Source: Spirochaetaceae bacterium
GTDB taxonomy: Bacteria; Spirochaetota; Spirochaetia; Treponematales; Treponemataceae
Direction of reading: 5' to 3'
Length of the DNA: 11,570 nt
Assembly (NCBI GenBank): GCA_031271875.1
Contig: JAISVD010000251.1
Coordinates: 1 to 11,570 of the forward strand
The position numbers were made by a program, and so were the translations under genes. A model generated the notes under the pieces. It was not told where the DNA came from. It saw only the letters and a program-made list of their open reading frames with translations, and searched no databases. Of the stretch, positions 1 to 7,346 are shown piece by piece (within the stretch, counting starts at the first letter, position 1; each line of letters opens with the position of its first letter).

Positions 1-2
1 AT

Positions 3-419
3 GCTTACAGGGAAACCGGTGTAAAAACCGCCAGCCAGGGTAAACTGATTATAATGCTCTATGACGAAGCAGTAAAACAGCTTGGCATGGCCGTTGCATG
101 GTTCGATTCGGGCCTGAAAACGGACCCTCATAAAATCGAGCTTGCCAACCAGAATATTCTTAAAACACAGGAAATCATAACGGAACTTATGGCCTCCCTT
201 GATATGGAGGCGGGCGGAGAGATAGCCCGCAATCTGTTTTCGCTTTACGTATATTTTAACCATGAACTGCTGGAGGGGAATATCAGCAAGGACAGGGAAA
301 AAATAGTCCATGTACGCGACTTGATGGACCAGCTCAGGATGACCTGGCATGAGGTTGTCAATTCAACCCCTGTGCAGGCGCAGATGAATGTACCATCCGG
401 CGTTAATATTACAGGCTGA
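3..419 (+). CDS. fliS: FliS, flagellin export chaperone (5' end outside window)
   Basis: FliS binds newly made flagellin in the cytoplasm and keeps it unpolymerised until it is exported by the flagellar type III apparatus; in a spirochaete this would serve the periplasmic flagellum. The frame is open from base 3, and the codons before the first internal ATG (base 54) read AYRETGVKTASQGKLII. That is the hallmark FliS N-terminus, so the true start lies just upstream of the window and the ATG at 54 is internal. About 138 codons are visible, close to the usual full length of about 130-150 residues, so only a few are missing. The product is helical and charged, as expected for a four-helix-bundle chaperone. 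The next gene starts 3 bases after the stop, indicating one operon. Identification is by recognised sequence pattern. Confidence 0.9.
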   Translation, partial: AYRETGVKTASQGKLIIMLYDEAVKQLGMAVAWFDSGLKTDPHKIELANQNILKTQEIITELMASLDMEAGGEIARNLFSLYVYFNHELLEGNISKDREKIVHVRDLMDQLRMTWHEVVNSTPVQAQMNVPSGVNITG

Positions 420-422
420 ACA

Positions 423-929
423 ATGACAGCACTGAAGGCGGAACTTCCGCAGGAATTGACCAAACAGGAGCTGAGTTCCGAAGAACTCAACGAACGGGTA
501 GCTATCCTCAAAAGGTTCAGGGAACTCCTTGAACAGCAGCGCGCTAAATTTCGCGAATACCTTAAAACCCTTGAATTACAGCAGGATGTCATCGCTTCCG
601 GTGATATGGAAGCGATGACGGCGTATACGGAGCTGGAAGAGCATATTGTTTCAAATATCTATACCATCCAGAAGGTCATAGACCCGATGGAGGCGATATA
701 CCGCTCAGCCTGTCCCGACGCGGAACTCCGGCTGCCGGAGATGAAAAAAGAACTCACCCGGATCCAGGAGCGGGTTATGGAGCAGAACCGCAAAAACAGG
801 GAACTCCTCACGTTCCGCATGACCGCCCTGCGGCAGCAGATTGCATCGGTACGAAATCCCTATACAAAACGCAGCAGCATCTATTCCACAACATCCCATT
901 CTGCCGGTATAATAGACATTACACAATAA
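423..929 (+). CDS. FlgN-like flagellar chaperone (putative)
   Basis: This 168-residue soluble protein is strongly helical and rich in Glu, Gln, Arg and Leu, with heptad-like stretches around residues 15-60 and 105-145. It has no signal peptide or membrane segment. Its position directly behind fliS (3-base gap, so probably translationally coupled) and a C-terminal tail starting NPY and ending in IIDITQ resemble the small FlgN-type proteins that follow fliS in flagellar operons. FlgN escorts the hook-associated proteins FlgK and FlgL to the export gate. No clear Shine-Dalgarno precedes the ATG, which fits coupling to fliS. FlgN is poorly conserved, so the family call rests on size, fold and context; FliT-like or a spirochaete-specific flagellar protein are alternatives. 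Confidence 0.55.
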   Translation: MTALKAELPQELTKQELSSEELNERVAILKRFRELLEQQRAKFREYLKTLELQQDVIASGDMEAMTAYTELEEHIVSNIYTIQKVIDPMEAIYRSACPDAELRLPEMKKELTRIQERVMEQNRKNRELLTFRMTALRQQIASVRNPYTKRSSIYSTTSHSAGIIDITQ

Positions 930-935
930 GGATGG

Positions 936-998
936 TGTCCGGGAAGTAACCTGCGATACGAAGTATCGCACGAACCGTTGTTTTGCCCCTCCCGGACA
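936..998. repeat. Nested inverted repeat between flgN-like gene and polA
   Basis: The outer arms at 936-944 and 990-998 (TGTCCGGGA and TCCCGGACA) are perfect 9-bp complements. Inside them, 952-959 and 963-970 (TGCGATAC and GTATCGCA) form a perfect 8-bp hairpin around a GAA loop. A weaker stem with two G-U pairs could form between 946-950 and 977-981. No T-run follows, so it is not a standard intrinsic terminator. It could be a dispersed palindromic repeat, a processing site, or a structured leader for polA. Confidence 0.6.
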
Positions 999-1028
999 GC
1001 CCTCACTCTGTTTAATCGCCACTGTTCC

Positions 1029-1032
1029 GGAG
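1029..1032 (+). promoter_or_regulatory. Ribosome binding site of polA
   Basis: GGAG lies 7 bases upstream of the ATG at 1040. It supports that start, which also places the first conserved exonuclease aspartate at residue 10. Confidence 0.7.
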
Positions 1033-1039
1033 CTTTTTT

Positions 1040-4000
1040 ATGGATAAAACTGTTTTATATGTCCTGGATTCCTATGGACTCATCTACCGTTCGTATTATG
1101 CTTTTATCAACAAACCCCTGGTAAATTCAAATGGAAACAATGTTTCCGCCATATTCGGTTTTTTCCGGATATTTCATTCAATACTGAAAAATCAGCGGCC
1201 CCGGTATGTCGCCGCGGCCTTTGATTCCCGCAAGCCCACCTTCCGGCACGAGATGTATCCTGAATACAAGGCCCAGCGTCTCAAAACCCCGGAGGAGCTC
1301 TACGCACAGATTCCCGTCATCGAGGAGATACTGACTGTCCTCGGGGTTCCCATACTGAGGCGGGACGGATACGAGGCGGATGACGTCATCGCGACCCTTG
1401 CTGCGGAGTGCCGCAGGCAGAGATACGAGCTCCGTATACTTTCGGGGGATAAGGACCTGATGCAGCTTGTTGATGATACAACCCTTATTATGCGTCCGGA
1501 TAAGAGCGGGGGCTGGGAGACGGTGGACGCCGAGGGGGTATGTGCCGAATGGGGGGTCCCGCCGGAGATGATGCTGGATCTGCTCTCCCTCACCGGGGAC
1601 AAATCGGACAATATTCCCGGTGTGGCGGGGGTCGGCGAAAAGACCGCCTGCAAGCTCCTTACCCAGTACGGCAGCCTTGATGAAATATACCGCCGCGCCG
1701 ATGAGATATCCGGCGCGATGGGCAAAAAAATCGCTGAAGGCCGGGACTCCGCTTACCTCTCACGGCAGCTCGTCACTCTCTTTCCCGATGTTCCCATCGA
1801 TACGAAAATTGAAAACTTCATACTGGCTGCTCCGGATTATGATACGGCCTCGCGTCTCCTGTTCAGGATCGGAGTGCCCTCGATAGCCCGATCCTATTCC
1901 GCGGCACAATTGGAACCCTCCGAAGTTCCCCGGAAGCAAAAAACTGCCGCAGCGGAACCGGAAGAGCCTGACCTGTTTTCGGCTATGGAGGAAGACCAGC
2001 CGATGCCCGGTACCGGGCCGCAGGCAAGCAGCGGGCCGCAGATACACAGCGAGCGACAGGCAAGCAGCGGGCCGCAGGCAAGCAGCGGACTTGAGTCGGC
2101 GGTGGAGTCATTCATGCAGCTTGGCGCAGACAAGCAGCGGGGCGCAGACAAGCAGCGGGGCGCAGACACACAACCGGGGAACAATGCAGGTTTTCCGGCG
2201 CCGACGGAACCCGCCGTGTCTCCAAAACCAGGCCCGGCGACGGATATTCCGGCGGAATATCCGCAGGACCCTGCTCTCGTCAAAAACGAGGGAAACTACA
2301 AAGCCGTTACCACCGCAGAGGAACTCGATGCCCTGATCGACCGGATGCTTGCTGCGGGGAGCGCCGCTTTCGACTGCGAAACCACCAGCCTGAATACCCA
2401 TACAACGCAGATGGCCGGTTTTTCCCTCTCAAACAGAAAAGGCGAAGGGTTCTATATTCCGCTCCTTGCGCCGGAGGGCGAAAAGTGCCTCTCCCTGGGG
2501 GACGCGAAAAAAGCGCTCTCCCGTATCTTTGGGAAAGCCGGTTTTACCGTAATAACCCATAACGGCAAATTCGACTATGAAGTGCTCAGAGCCAGCGGTA
2601 TGGAAAAACCGGTCTGTACCTTTGCCGACACCATGATCGCCGCATGGCTCCTCAACCCGGAACGCTCCTCCCTCGGTCTTGAAGCGCTGGCGGAGATAAA
2701 GCTCGGACTTAAAACCATCGCGTATAAGGATATCGTCCCCAAGGATAAATGTTTCAGCGACGTACCGCTCTCCGAAGCGGTTCCCTATGCAGGGGAGGAT
2801 GCGGATCTTACCTGGCAGCTCTGGGAGATATTCCGTCCTCAGCTCGAAAAGGAGAAACTGCTGGACCTCTTTACCGCTCTGGAGATGCCCCTGCTGCCGG
2901 TGCTGGCGGAGATGGAGATTGCGGGAATCAGGATCGAAAAGAGCGTCCTTGCCGAATACAGCTTGGAACTGGATAAAAATATCCAGTCGATCCAGCAGGA
3001 GATATACCAACTGGTGGGACATGAATTCAATATCGCATCCACAAAACAGCTTCAGGAGGTGCTTTTTACCGAGCGCAAACTCACCCCTTCAAAGAAAACC
3101 AAAACAGGCTACTCCACCGACACCTCCGTACTGGAGGAACTCGCGGCGGAAGACCCGGTAGCTGCCAAGATACTCCGTTACCGGGGATTGACAAAGCTCC
3201 AGTCCACCTATGTGGAAGCCCTCCCCTCCCTGGCCGACGAAAACAGCCGGATTCATACCAGCTTCATCCAGACTGGAACCGCCACGGGAAGACTCTCCAG
3301 CCGGGACCCCAATCTCCAGAACATACCCGTCAGGGACGAAGAGGGACGGCGGATCAGACAGGCCTTCATCGCCTGTGACGGCTGCCAGCTCATATCGGCG
3401 GATTACTCCCAGATCGAACTGGTCATTCTGGCGCACCTCTCTCAGGACGAAAACCTGATGGAGGCGTTCAGGCTCGGCGGGGATGTCCACAGGCGGACTG
3501 CGGCGCTCATCTTCGGCGTAACCGAAGACAGGGTCACCCCGGAGATGCGCCGTACCGCCAAGACCATTAACTTTGGGGTCATGTACGGAATGAGCGCGTT
3601 CCGCCTGTCAAATGAACTGAGCATACCCCGATCAACCGCGAAGGACTTCATCGATTCGTATTTCGCCACCTACAGCGGGGTCAAGTCTTTTATGGAAAAG
3701 ACCATTGCCGATGCTGAACAGACGGGCTATGTGGAAACCATCATGGGGCGGCGGCGTTTTATCCAGAGTATTACCAGCAGGAACAAAACAGAAAAAGCCG
3801 CGGCGGAGCGGATGGCGATCAACACACCCATTCAGGGGTCCGCCGCAGATATCGTCAAGAAGGCGATGCTCGCGGTATCATCGGCCCTGAACTGTGAAAA
3901 CATGCGTTCCCGCCTCCTGTTGCAGGTTCATGACGAACTCATCCTTGAAAGTCCTGATGCCGAAATCCCCGCCGCCAGTGACCTTCTCCGGAGGGAGATG

Positions 4001-4075
4001 GAGGGGGTCATCAAACTCAGAATTCCCCTCAAGATATCCGTTGAATCGGGACCGCGGTGGGGGGATTTTCATTGA
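1040..4075 (+). CDS. polA: DNA polymerase I with 5'-3' exonuclease, proofreading and polymerase domains
   Basis: PolA fills gaps, removes RNA primers and takes part in excision repair. Domains in order: the 5'-3' exonuclease (about 1-290) has the metal-ligand motifs YEADD, SGDKD and TGDKSDN plus the GVAGVGEKTA helix-hairpin-helix. A Pro/Ser/Gln-rich linker follows (about 295-410). The 3'-5' exonuclease (about 420-620) has all three Exo motifs (D445-x-E447, N508 to D512, Y583 to D587), so proofreading is probably active, unlike PolA forms that have lost it. The polymerase domain has motif A at D788 (DYSQIEL), motif B at R837 to Y849 with K841, F845 and Y849, and motif C at H964-D965-E966. At 1011 aa it is longer than the 928-residue E. 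coli enzyme, chiefly through the repeat-bearing linker. Motif A has Val at 795 where most PolA enzymes have Arg. The gene looks intact. Confidence 0.97.
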   Translation: MDKTVLYVLDSYGLIYRSYYAFINKPLVNSNGNNVSAIFGFFRIFHSILKNQRPRYVAAAFDSRKPTFRHEMYPEYKAQRLKTPEELYAQIPVIEEILTVLGVPILRRDGYEADDVIATLAAECRRQRYELRILSGDKDLMQLVDDTTLIMRPDKSGGWETVDAEGVCAEWGVPPEMMLDLLSLTGDKSDNIPGVAGVGEKTACKLLTQYGSLDEIYRRADEISGAMGKKIAEGRDSAYLSRQLVTLFPDVPIDTKIENFILAAPDYDTASRLLFRIGVPSIARSYSAAQLEPSEVPRKQKTAAAEPEEPDLFSAMEEDQPMPGTGPQASSGPQIHSERQASSGPQASSGLESAVESFMQLGADKQRGADKQRGADTQPGNNAGFPAPTEPAVSPKPGPATDIPAEYPQDPALVKNEGNYKAVTTAEELDALIDRMLAAGSAAFDCETTSLNTHTTQMAGFSLSNRKGEGFYIPLLAPEGEKCLSLGDAKKALSRIFGKAGFTVITHNGKFDYEVLRASGMEKPVCTFADTMIAAWLLNPERSSLGLEALAEIKLGLKTIAYKDIVPKDKCFSDVPLSEAVPYAGEDADLTWQLWEIFRPQLEKEKLLDLFTALEMPLLPVLAEMEIAGIRIEKSVLAEYSLELDKNIQSIQQEIYQLVGHEFNIASTKQLQEVLFTERKLTPSKKTKTGYSTDTSVLEELAAEDPVAAKILRYRGLTKLQSTYVEALPSLADENSRIHTSFIQTGTATGRLSSRDPNLQNIPVRDEEGRRIRQAFIACDGCQLISADYSQIELVILAHLSQDENLMEAFRLGGDVHRRTAALIFGVTEDRVTPEMRRTAKTINFGVMYGMSAFRLSNELSIPRSTAKDFIDSYFATYSGVKSFMEKTIADAEQTGYVETIMGRRRFIQSITSRNKTEKAAAERMAINTPIQGSAADIVKKAMLAVSSALNCENMRSRLLLQVHDELILESPDAEIPAASDLLRREMEGVIKLRIPLKISVESGPRWGDFH
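2021..2176 (+). repeat. 18-bp minisatellite in the polA linker, in two arrays and two reading phases
   Basis: Array 1 (2021-2092) has four 18-bp units read as QASSGP, QIHSER, QASSGP and QASSGL. Array 2 (2123-2176) has three 18-bp units read as GADKQR, GADKQR and GADTQP. At DNA level both share the core GCAG(G/A)CAAGCAGCGGG, but that core starts one base before a codon boundary in array 1 (base 2020) and exactly on one in array 2 (base 2126). The same unit therefore encodes two different peptides in the same gene. About 30 bases of unrelated sequence separate the arrays. Confidence 0.9.
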
Positions 4076-4094
4076 GGGTTGAAAGTTCGGTTGA

Positions 4095-4103
4095 AGAAAC
4101 GAA
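4095..4103 (+). repeat. Left copy of 9-bp direct repeat flanking the restriction-modification block
   Basis: AGAAACGAA occurs here, 19 bases after the polA stop, and again at 9791-9799 just before the coaE start. With flanks, TTGA-(A)-GAAACGAA-N-AT is shared. It may be a target-site duplication or a microhomology used during insertion. Confidence 0.4.
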
Positions 4104-4141
4104 AATCCGTTAATACAACTGTTGATGAGCAGGAAAGCGGG

Positions 4142-4145
4142 AAGG
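4142..4145 (+). promoter_or_regulatory. Ribosome binding site deciding the hsdM start
   Basis: AAGG lies 9 bases before the ATG at 4155. Upstream in-frame starts (TTG 4122, ATG 4125) lack a comparable site and would add residues not typical of HsdM, which commonly begins close to the MDSQTHNQIV block. Confidence 0.6.
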
Positions 4146-4154
4146 ATAATTAGT

Positions 4155-5876
4155 ATGGACAGCCAAACTCACAATCAGATTGTTCGTTTTATATGGGGCA
4201 TCGCTGATGACTGCCTGCGGGATGTATATGTTCGCGGGAAATACCGCGATGTTATTCTGCCGATGACAGTAATTCGGCGGCTTGATGCTGTGCTGGAAGG
4301 CACAAAAGATACTGTGCTCGATATGCGAAAGAAGTTGGATGCGGCTGGTGTCAAAAATCAAACCGAGGCTTTATGTAATGCTGCTGGTCAGTCTTTTTGC
4401 AATGCCTCTGACTTTCGTTTACGGGACCTTGTAAGCCGGGCAAGCAAGCAAAAGCTAAAAACCGACTTCATCGCCTGCTTGGACGGATTTTCACCACATG
4501 TGCAGGAGATACTTGATAAATTCAAATTTCGCAATCAGATAGATACGATGGTTGATGCAGACATCCTCGGTGCAGTGATTGAAAAGTTTGTATCCCCCAC
4601 AGTAAACCTCAGTCCTCTTCCAATATTGGATGTCTTAGGCGGCATTCGTATACCTGCTTTGGATAATCACACCATGGGTGTTGTTTTCGAGGAACTGATC
4701 CGCCGTTTTAACGAAGAAAACGACGAAGAAGCCGGAGAACACTTTACGCCTCGCGATGTTATTGAGCTGATGGCAGACCTTATCTTTCTGCCGATAGCCG
4801 ACAAAATAAAAGATTCCACCTACTCTGTGTATGACGGCGCAAGCGGCACCGGAGGTATGCTCACGGTGAGCCAAAACCGCCTGCTCTCGCTTGCTGAAAA
4901 ACATCATCGTACTGTATCTATTCACTTGTTCGGGCAGGCGATAAACCCTGAGACATACGCCATCACTAAAGCGGATATGCTTCTGAAAGGCGAGGGCATG
5001 GAAGCGGACAATATTGCGTTTGGTTCAACACTGTCAAGCGACGGCTTCCCTTCGCGGCAATTTGATTTCATGCTTTCCAATCCTCCCTACGGCAAGTCGT
5101 GGAAGATAGACGCAGACAGGCTGGGCGGCAAGAAGGGCATTCAAGATACCCGCTTTGTTACAACCTTTGCTGATAACCCCGAATTCTCCATGATTCCCCG
5201 CGTGAGCGACGGTCAGCTTTTGTTTTTATTGAACAACGTGAGCAAGATCAAAGAAACCACCGAGCTTGGCAGCCGCATTGCGGAGGTGCATAACGGTTCA
5301 TCTTTGTTCACAGGCGACGCAGGACAAGGCGAAAGCAACGCACGCCGCTATTTGATTGAACGCGACCTTGTGGAAGCCATTATCGCCCTGCCGGAAAATA
5401 TGTTTTATAACACCGGTATTGGTACGTTCATTTGGGTTCTGTCGAATCGTAAAAACGAAAAGCGCAAGGGCAAAATCCAGCTCATTGACGCGACCAATAT
5501 CAAAAGCCCACTGCGCAAAAATCTTGGGAAGAAGAATTGTGAACTGACAGAAGTGTTGCGGGAGCAGATTCTACAGTTATTCATGGCTTTTGAAGAAAAC
5601 GAATACAGCAAGATTTTTGATAACAGCGCTTTCGGTTATTGGAAGGTTACTGTTTTGCGCCCTCAGTTAGATGGGAACGGAAAGCCGCTCTGCGACAAAA
5701 AAGGAAAGTTCGTTCCAGATAAAGACTTGACCGACACTGAGCAGATTCCGCTGGACTATGAAGGCGGTATTGATGCTTTTATAAAGAAAGAAGTTTTGCC
5801 CTACGCCCCTGATGCTTGGGTGGATGAGAGCAAAACACAAATCGGTTATGAAATCAGCTTTACCAAGCATTTTTAA
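4155..5876 (+). CDS. hsdM: Type I restriction-modification methyltransferase subunit HsdM, shortened by a nonsense codon
   Basis: HsdM transfers methyl groups from S-adenosylmethionine to N6 of adenine in the site chosen by HsdS, and with HsdS and HsdR forms the type I complex. The product has 573 residues. The N-terminal helical domain (about 1-150) includes the block VYVRGKYRDVILPMTVIRRL. The Rossmann methylase domain follows, with HFTPRDVIELM at 196, the SAM-binding motif DGASGTGG at 227 and the catalytic NPPY at 309. All key catalytic residues are present. The frame ends at TAA (5874-5876) right after EISFTKHF, where the family continues with Tyr and a conserved tail; that tail remains readable in the same frame as far as 5975. 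The lost tail lies in the region that contacts HsdS, so the protein is probably impaired, although the catalytic domain is complete. Confidence 0.92.
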   Translation: MDSQTHNQIVRFIWGIADDCLRDVYVRGKYRDVILPMTVIRRLDAVLEGTKDTVLDMRKKLDAAGVKNQTEALCNAAGQSFCNASDFRLRDLVSRASKQKLKTDFIACLDGFSPHVQEILDKFKFRNQIDTMVDADILGAVIEKFVSPTVNLSPLPILDVLGGIRIPALDNHTMGVVFEELIRRFNEENDEEAGEHFTPRDVIELMADLIFLPIADKIKDSTYSVYDGASGTGGMLTVSQNRLLSLAEKHHRTVSIHLFGQAINPETYAITKADMLLKGEGMEADNIAFGSTLSSDGFPSRQFDFMLSNPPYGKSWKIDADRLGGKKGIQDTRFVTTFADNPEFSMIPRVSDGQLLFLLNNVSKIKETTELGSRIAEVHNGSSLFTGDAGQGESNARRYLIERDLVEAIIALPENMFYNTGIGTFIWVLSNRKNEKRKGKIQLIDATNIKSPLRKNLGKKNCELTEVLREQILQLFMAFEENEYSKIFDNSAFGYWKVTVLRPQLDGNGKPLCDKKGKFVPDKDLTDTEQIPLDYEGGIDAFIKKEVLPYAPDAWVDESKTQIGYEISFTKHF

Positions 5877-5975
5877 AAGCCTGTACAGTTGCGGGAGCTA
5901 TCGGAGATAATTGCCGATATAAGGGCACTGGAAGCGGAGACTGATGGGCTTTTGGACGAGGTGCTGGGGGTATGA
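5877..5975 (+). pseudogene. Stranded C-terminal tail of hsdM beyond the in-frame stop
   Basis: Directly after the TAA the same frame stays open for 32 codons, starting KPVQLRELSEIIADIRALEA and ending DGLLDEVLGV before TGA at 5973-5975. This matches the usual C-terminal tail of this HsdM family, where the residue at the stop position is normally Tyr (KHFYKP). One base change, TAT or TAC to TAA, explains the break. The ATG of the hsdS stub overlaps the final TGA (ATGA at 5972-5975), the arrangement expected for an originally intact hsdM-hsdS pair. Confidence 0.8.
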
Positions 5976-6106
5976 GTGAGTGGTATGGAGAATTACCGGA
6001 ACGGTGGAAACTTCGGCAAGCAGGTGTTTTATTTTCGGAAAACACTGTATCAAATGTTGATTTACTATCGGATATTGTTAGCAACTGTAGATATGGCAAT
6101 TTGTGA
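5972..6106 (+). pseudogene. hsdS: 5' stub of hsdS (specificity subunit), truncated
   Basis: HsdS recognises the bipartite DNA target through two target-recognition domains and normally has about 400 residues. Here a 44-codon frame starts at an ATG overlapping the old hsdM stop (ATGA). Its start, MSEWYGELPERWKLRQAG, followed by a FSENTVSNVDL segment, is the typical beginning of an HsdS protein. From about base 6065 the resemblance ends, and the frame stops at TGA 6104-6106. Both recognition domains and the central coiled coil are missing, and no further hsdS sequence is recognisable before the next gene. Without HsdS from elsewhere the complex could not select a DNA site. Confidence 0.75.
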
Positions 6107-6254
6107 CTTAAACGAAATAGGTATTGCTATATCTGTAGACACTATCAAACAGTTAATCGCAACTAATCAAGAATGGAAAGATAAATTGAAAAAAGAGGCT
6201 TTTAGTGACACTATGCTTAATAAGGCCATTAATGAATTGAAGGTATTACTTTGA
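6093..6254 (+). pseudogene. Unidentified small open frame or gene fragment after the hsdS stub
   Basis: A frame shifted +1 relative to the hsdS stub is open through this stretch and has plausible protein composition: 53 residues from ATG 6093, beginning MAICDLNEIGIAISVDTIKQ, mostly helical, with Lys/Glu-rich segments and ending INELKVLL. No Shine-Dalgarno precedes the ATG, which lies inside the hsdS stub frame. The same frame upstream is open but merely shadows the stub before about 6065. I do not recognise the family. It reads like the C-terminal end of a longer protein joined to hsdS by a deletion or insertion. It could also be a small coupled gene. Confidence 0.35.
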
Positions 6255-6278
6255 TATAAGTATGAGTTAGAAGAAACA

Positions 6279-6282
6279 GAGG
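6279..6282 (+). promoter_or_regulatory. Ribosome binding site of the yhcG-like gene
   Basis: GAGG sits 8 bases before the ATG at 6291, supporting translation independent of the broken upstream genes. Confidence 0.6.
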
Positions 6283-6290
6283 ATGAAACA

Positions 6291-7346
6291 ATGCTGATGA
6301 ATAACCCCGAATACTTTGATGTATTAAAACGGGTGAAAGAACAAATTAAGGCTGCACAATATGCAGCAGTTCTGGGCGCGAACGTTGAAATGCTTACGCT
6401 TTACTGGAATATTGGCAAAGTGATTATCGGTAATATTGAGTGGGGTAATAAATTTGTGGAAAACCTTTCTCGGGATATAAAGGCGGAATTTCCAAAAGCA
6501 AAAGGGTATTCTATCCGCAATCTCACTTATATGCGTAAATTTGCAGAAACCTATCCCGATGTTTCAATTTTGCAACATACTGTTGCAAAATTGCCGTGGC
6601 GGAATAATATCACACTTATGGATAAAATCAAGGACAAAGAAAAGCGAAATTGGTATATACGAAAAAACCTCGAAAATGGTTGGAATAATGTAGTTTTGAC
6701 TCATCAAATTGAGTTAGGCCTATATGAGCGGCAAGCCATTGCAGAAAAAGTAAACAATTTTGAAAAAACGCTGCCTTCACCGCAAAGTGAACTGGCAGAA
6801 GAAACCATGAAAGACCCTTATATTTTTGACTTTGTTGAAGCCAATGAGAACAAAATTGAACGTGAGATAGAGAGCGAACTTGTTAGCAATATTGCTCATT
6901 TTTTGCTTGAATTGGGCAGTGGGTTCGCATTTGTTGGCAATCAATATCATTTGGAAGTTGGCGGGCAGGATTTTTATATAGACTTGCTTTTCTACCACTT
7001 AAATTTAAGGTGCTATATCGTTGTTGAACTCAAAAACACAGCATTCAAACCTGAATACACAGGGCAACTAAATTTTTACCTTTCAGCAGTTGATAACACA
7101 TTGCGAAAAGCAGGCGATAATCGAACAATCGGTCTGCTTTTATGCAAAGAAAAAAACAACATAATCGTAGAATACGCCTTGCAAGAAATTAATAGACCAA
7201 TTGGCGTAAGTGAATATCAATTGACAGAGTATCTTCCCAAAGAATTAGAAAACGCTTTACCTTCTGTAGAAGATATTGAAAAACGAGTGCGTGCTAAATA
7301 CGAATTGTCAGACGAAGGTGAAAATAATGTCAACCAATACCCGTGA
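6291..7346 (+). CDS. YhcG/DUF1016-family PDDEXK nuclease
   Basis: This 351-residue protein matches the YhcG (DUF1016) family, often found inside or beside type I restriction loci; its exact role is not established. The N-terminal DUF1016 domain (about 1-160) includes LTLYWNIGKVI, GYSIRNLTYMRKFAE and a LPWRNNITLMDKI block. The C-terminal nuclease domain (about 175-340) has D231 in FYIDLLFYH, then E246-x-K248 in VVELKN, and the downstream GQLNFYLSAVD helix, so the PDDEXK catalytic set appears complete. The start is ATG 6291 with GAGG 8 bases upstream; ATG 6297 is an alternative. The frame is uninterrupted and of normal length, unlike its neighbours. Its GC content (35-37 % in sampled rows) is lower than that of hsdM or hsdR, suggesting a separate origin. 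Its 3' end overlaps the hsdR start by 20 bases. Confidence 0.9.
   Translation: MLMNNPEYFDVLKRVKEQIKAAQYAAVLGANVEMLTLYWNIGKVIIGNIEWGNKFVENLSRDIKAEFPKAKGYSIRNLTYMRKFAETYPDVSILQHTVAKLPWRNNITLMDKIKDKEKRNWYIRKNLENGWNNVVLTHQIELGLYERQAIAEKVNNFEKTLPSPQSELAEETMKDPYIFDFVEANENKIEREIESELVSNIAHFLLELGSGFAFVGNQYHLEVGGQDFYIDLLFYHLNLRCYIVVELKNTAFKPEYTGQLNFYLSAVDNTLRKAGDNRTIGLLLCKEKNNIIVEYALQEINRPIGVSEYQLTEYLPKELENALPSVEDIEKRVRAKYELSDEGENNVNQYP
7315..7320 (+). promoter_or_regulatory. Ribosome binding site deciding the hsdR start
   Basis: AAGGTG lies 6 bases before ATG 7327, inside the end of the yhcG-like gene. It supports ATG 7327 over the upstream in-frame TTG at 7276. Confidence 0.6.

Noticed and set aside
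54..56. ATG at 54 as the fliS start
   Set aside because: The frame upstream encodes the conserved FliS N-terminus from base 3, so this ATG is internal and the gene is cut by the window edge.
936..998. Intrinsic terminator after the flgN-like gene
   Set aside because: The stem is strong but no T-run follows it, so a standard rho-independent terminator is not supported.
4079..4116. Promoter for the restriction block (TTGAAA/TTGAAG with TAATAC)
   Set aside because: The spacings between the candidate -35 and -10 boxes (14 or 26 bases) are not suitable for a standard promoter.
4122..4154. Extended hsdM start at TTG 4122 or ATG 4125
   Set aside because: No good Shine-Dalgarno is present, and the extra residues do not match the family. 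ATG 4155 has AAGG 9 bases upstream.
5868..5880. Programmed frameshift at the T5-A4 run ending hsdM
   Set aside because: The downstream tail continues in the same frame as hsdM, so a shift would not restore it; only readthrough or a nonsense mutation fits.
5976..6092. GTG 5976 as the start of a 92-residue gene
   Set aside because: Up to about 6065 this frame only shadows the recognisable hsdS start one base away, and it has no separate ribosome binding site.
7276..7326. Extended hsdR start at TTG 7276
   Set aside because: The extension is the out-of-frame end of the yhcG-like gene. ATG 7327 has AAGGTG in place and begins the usual MSTNTRESGFE sequence.
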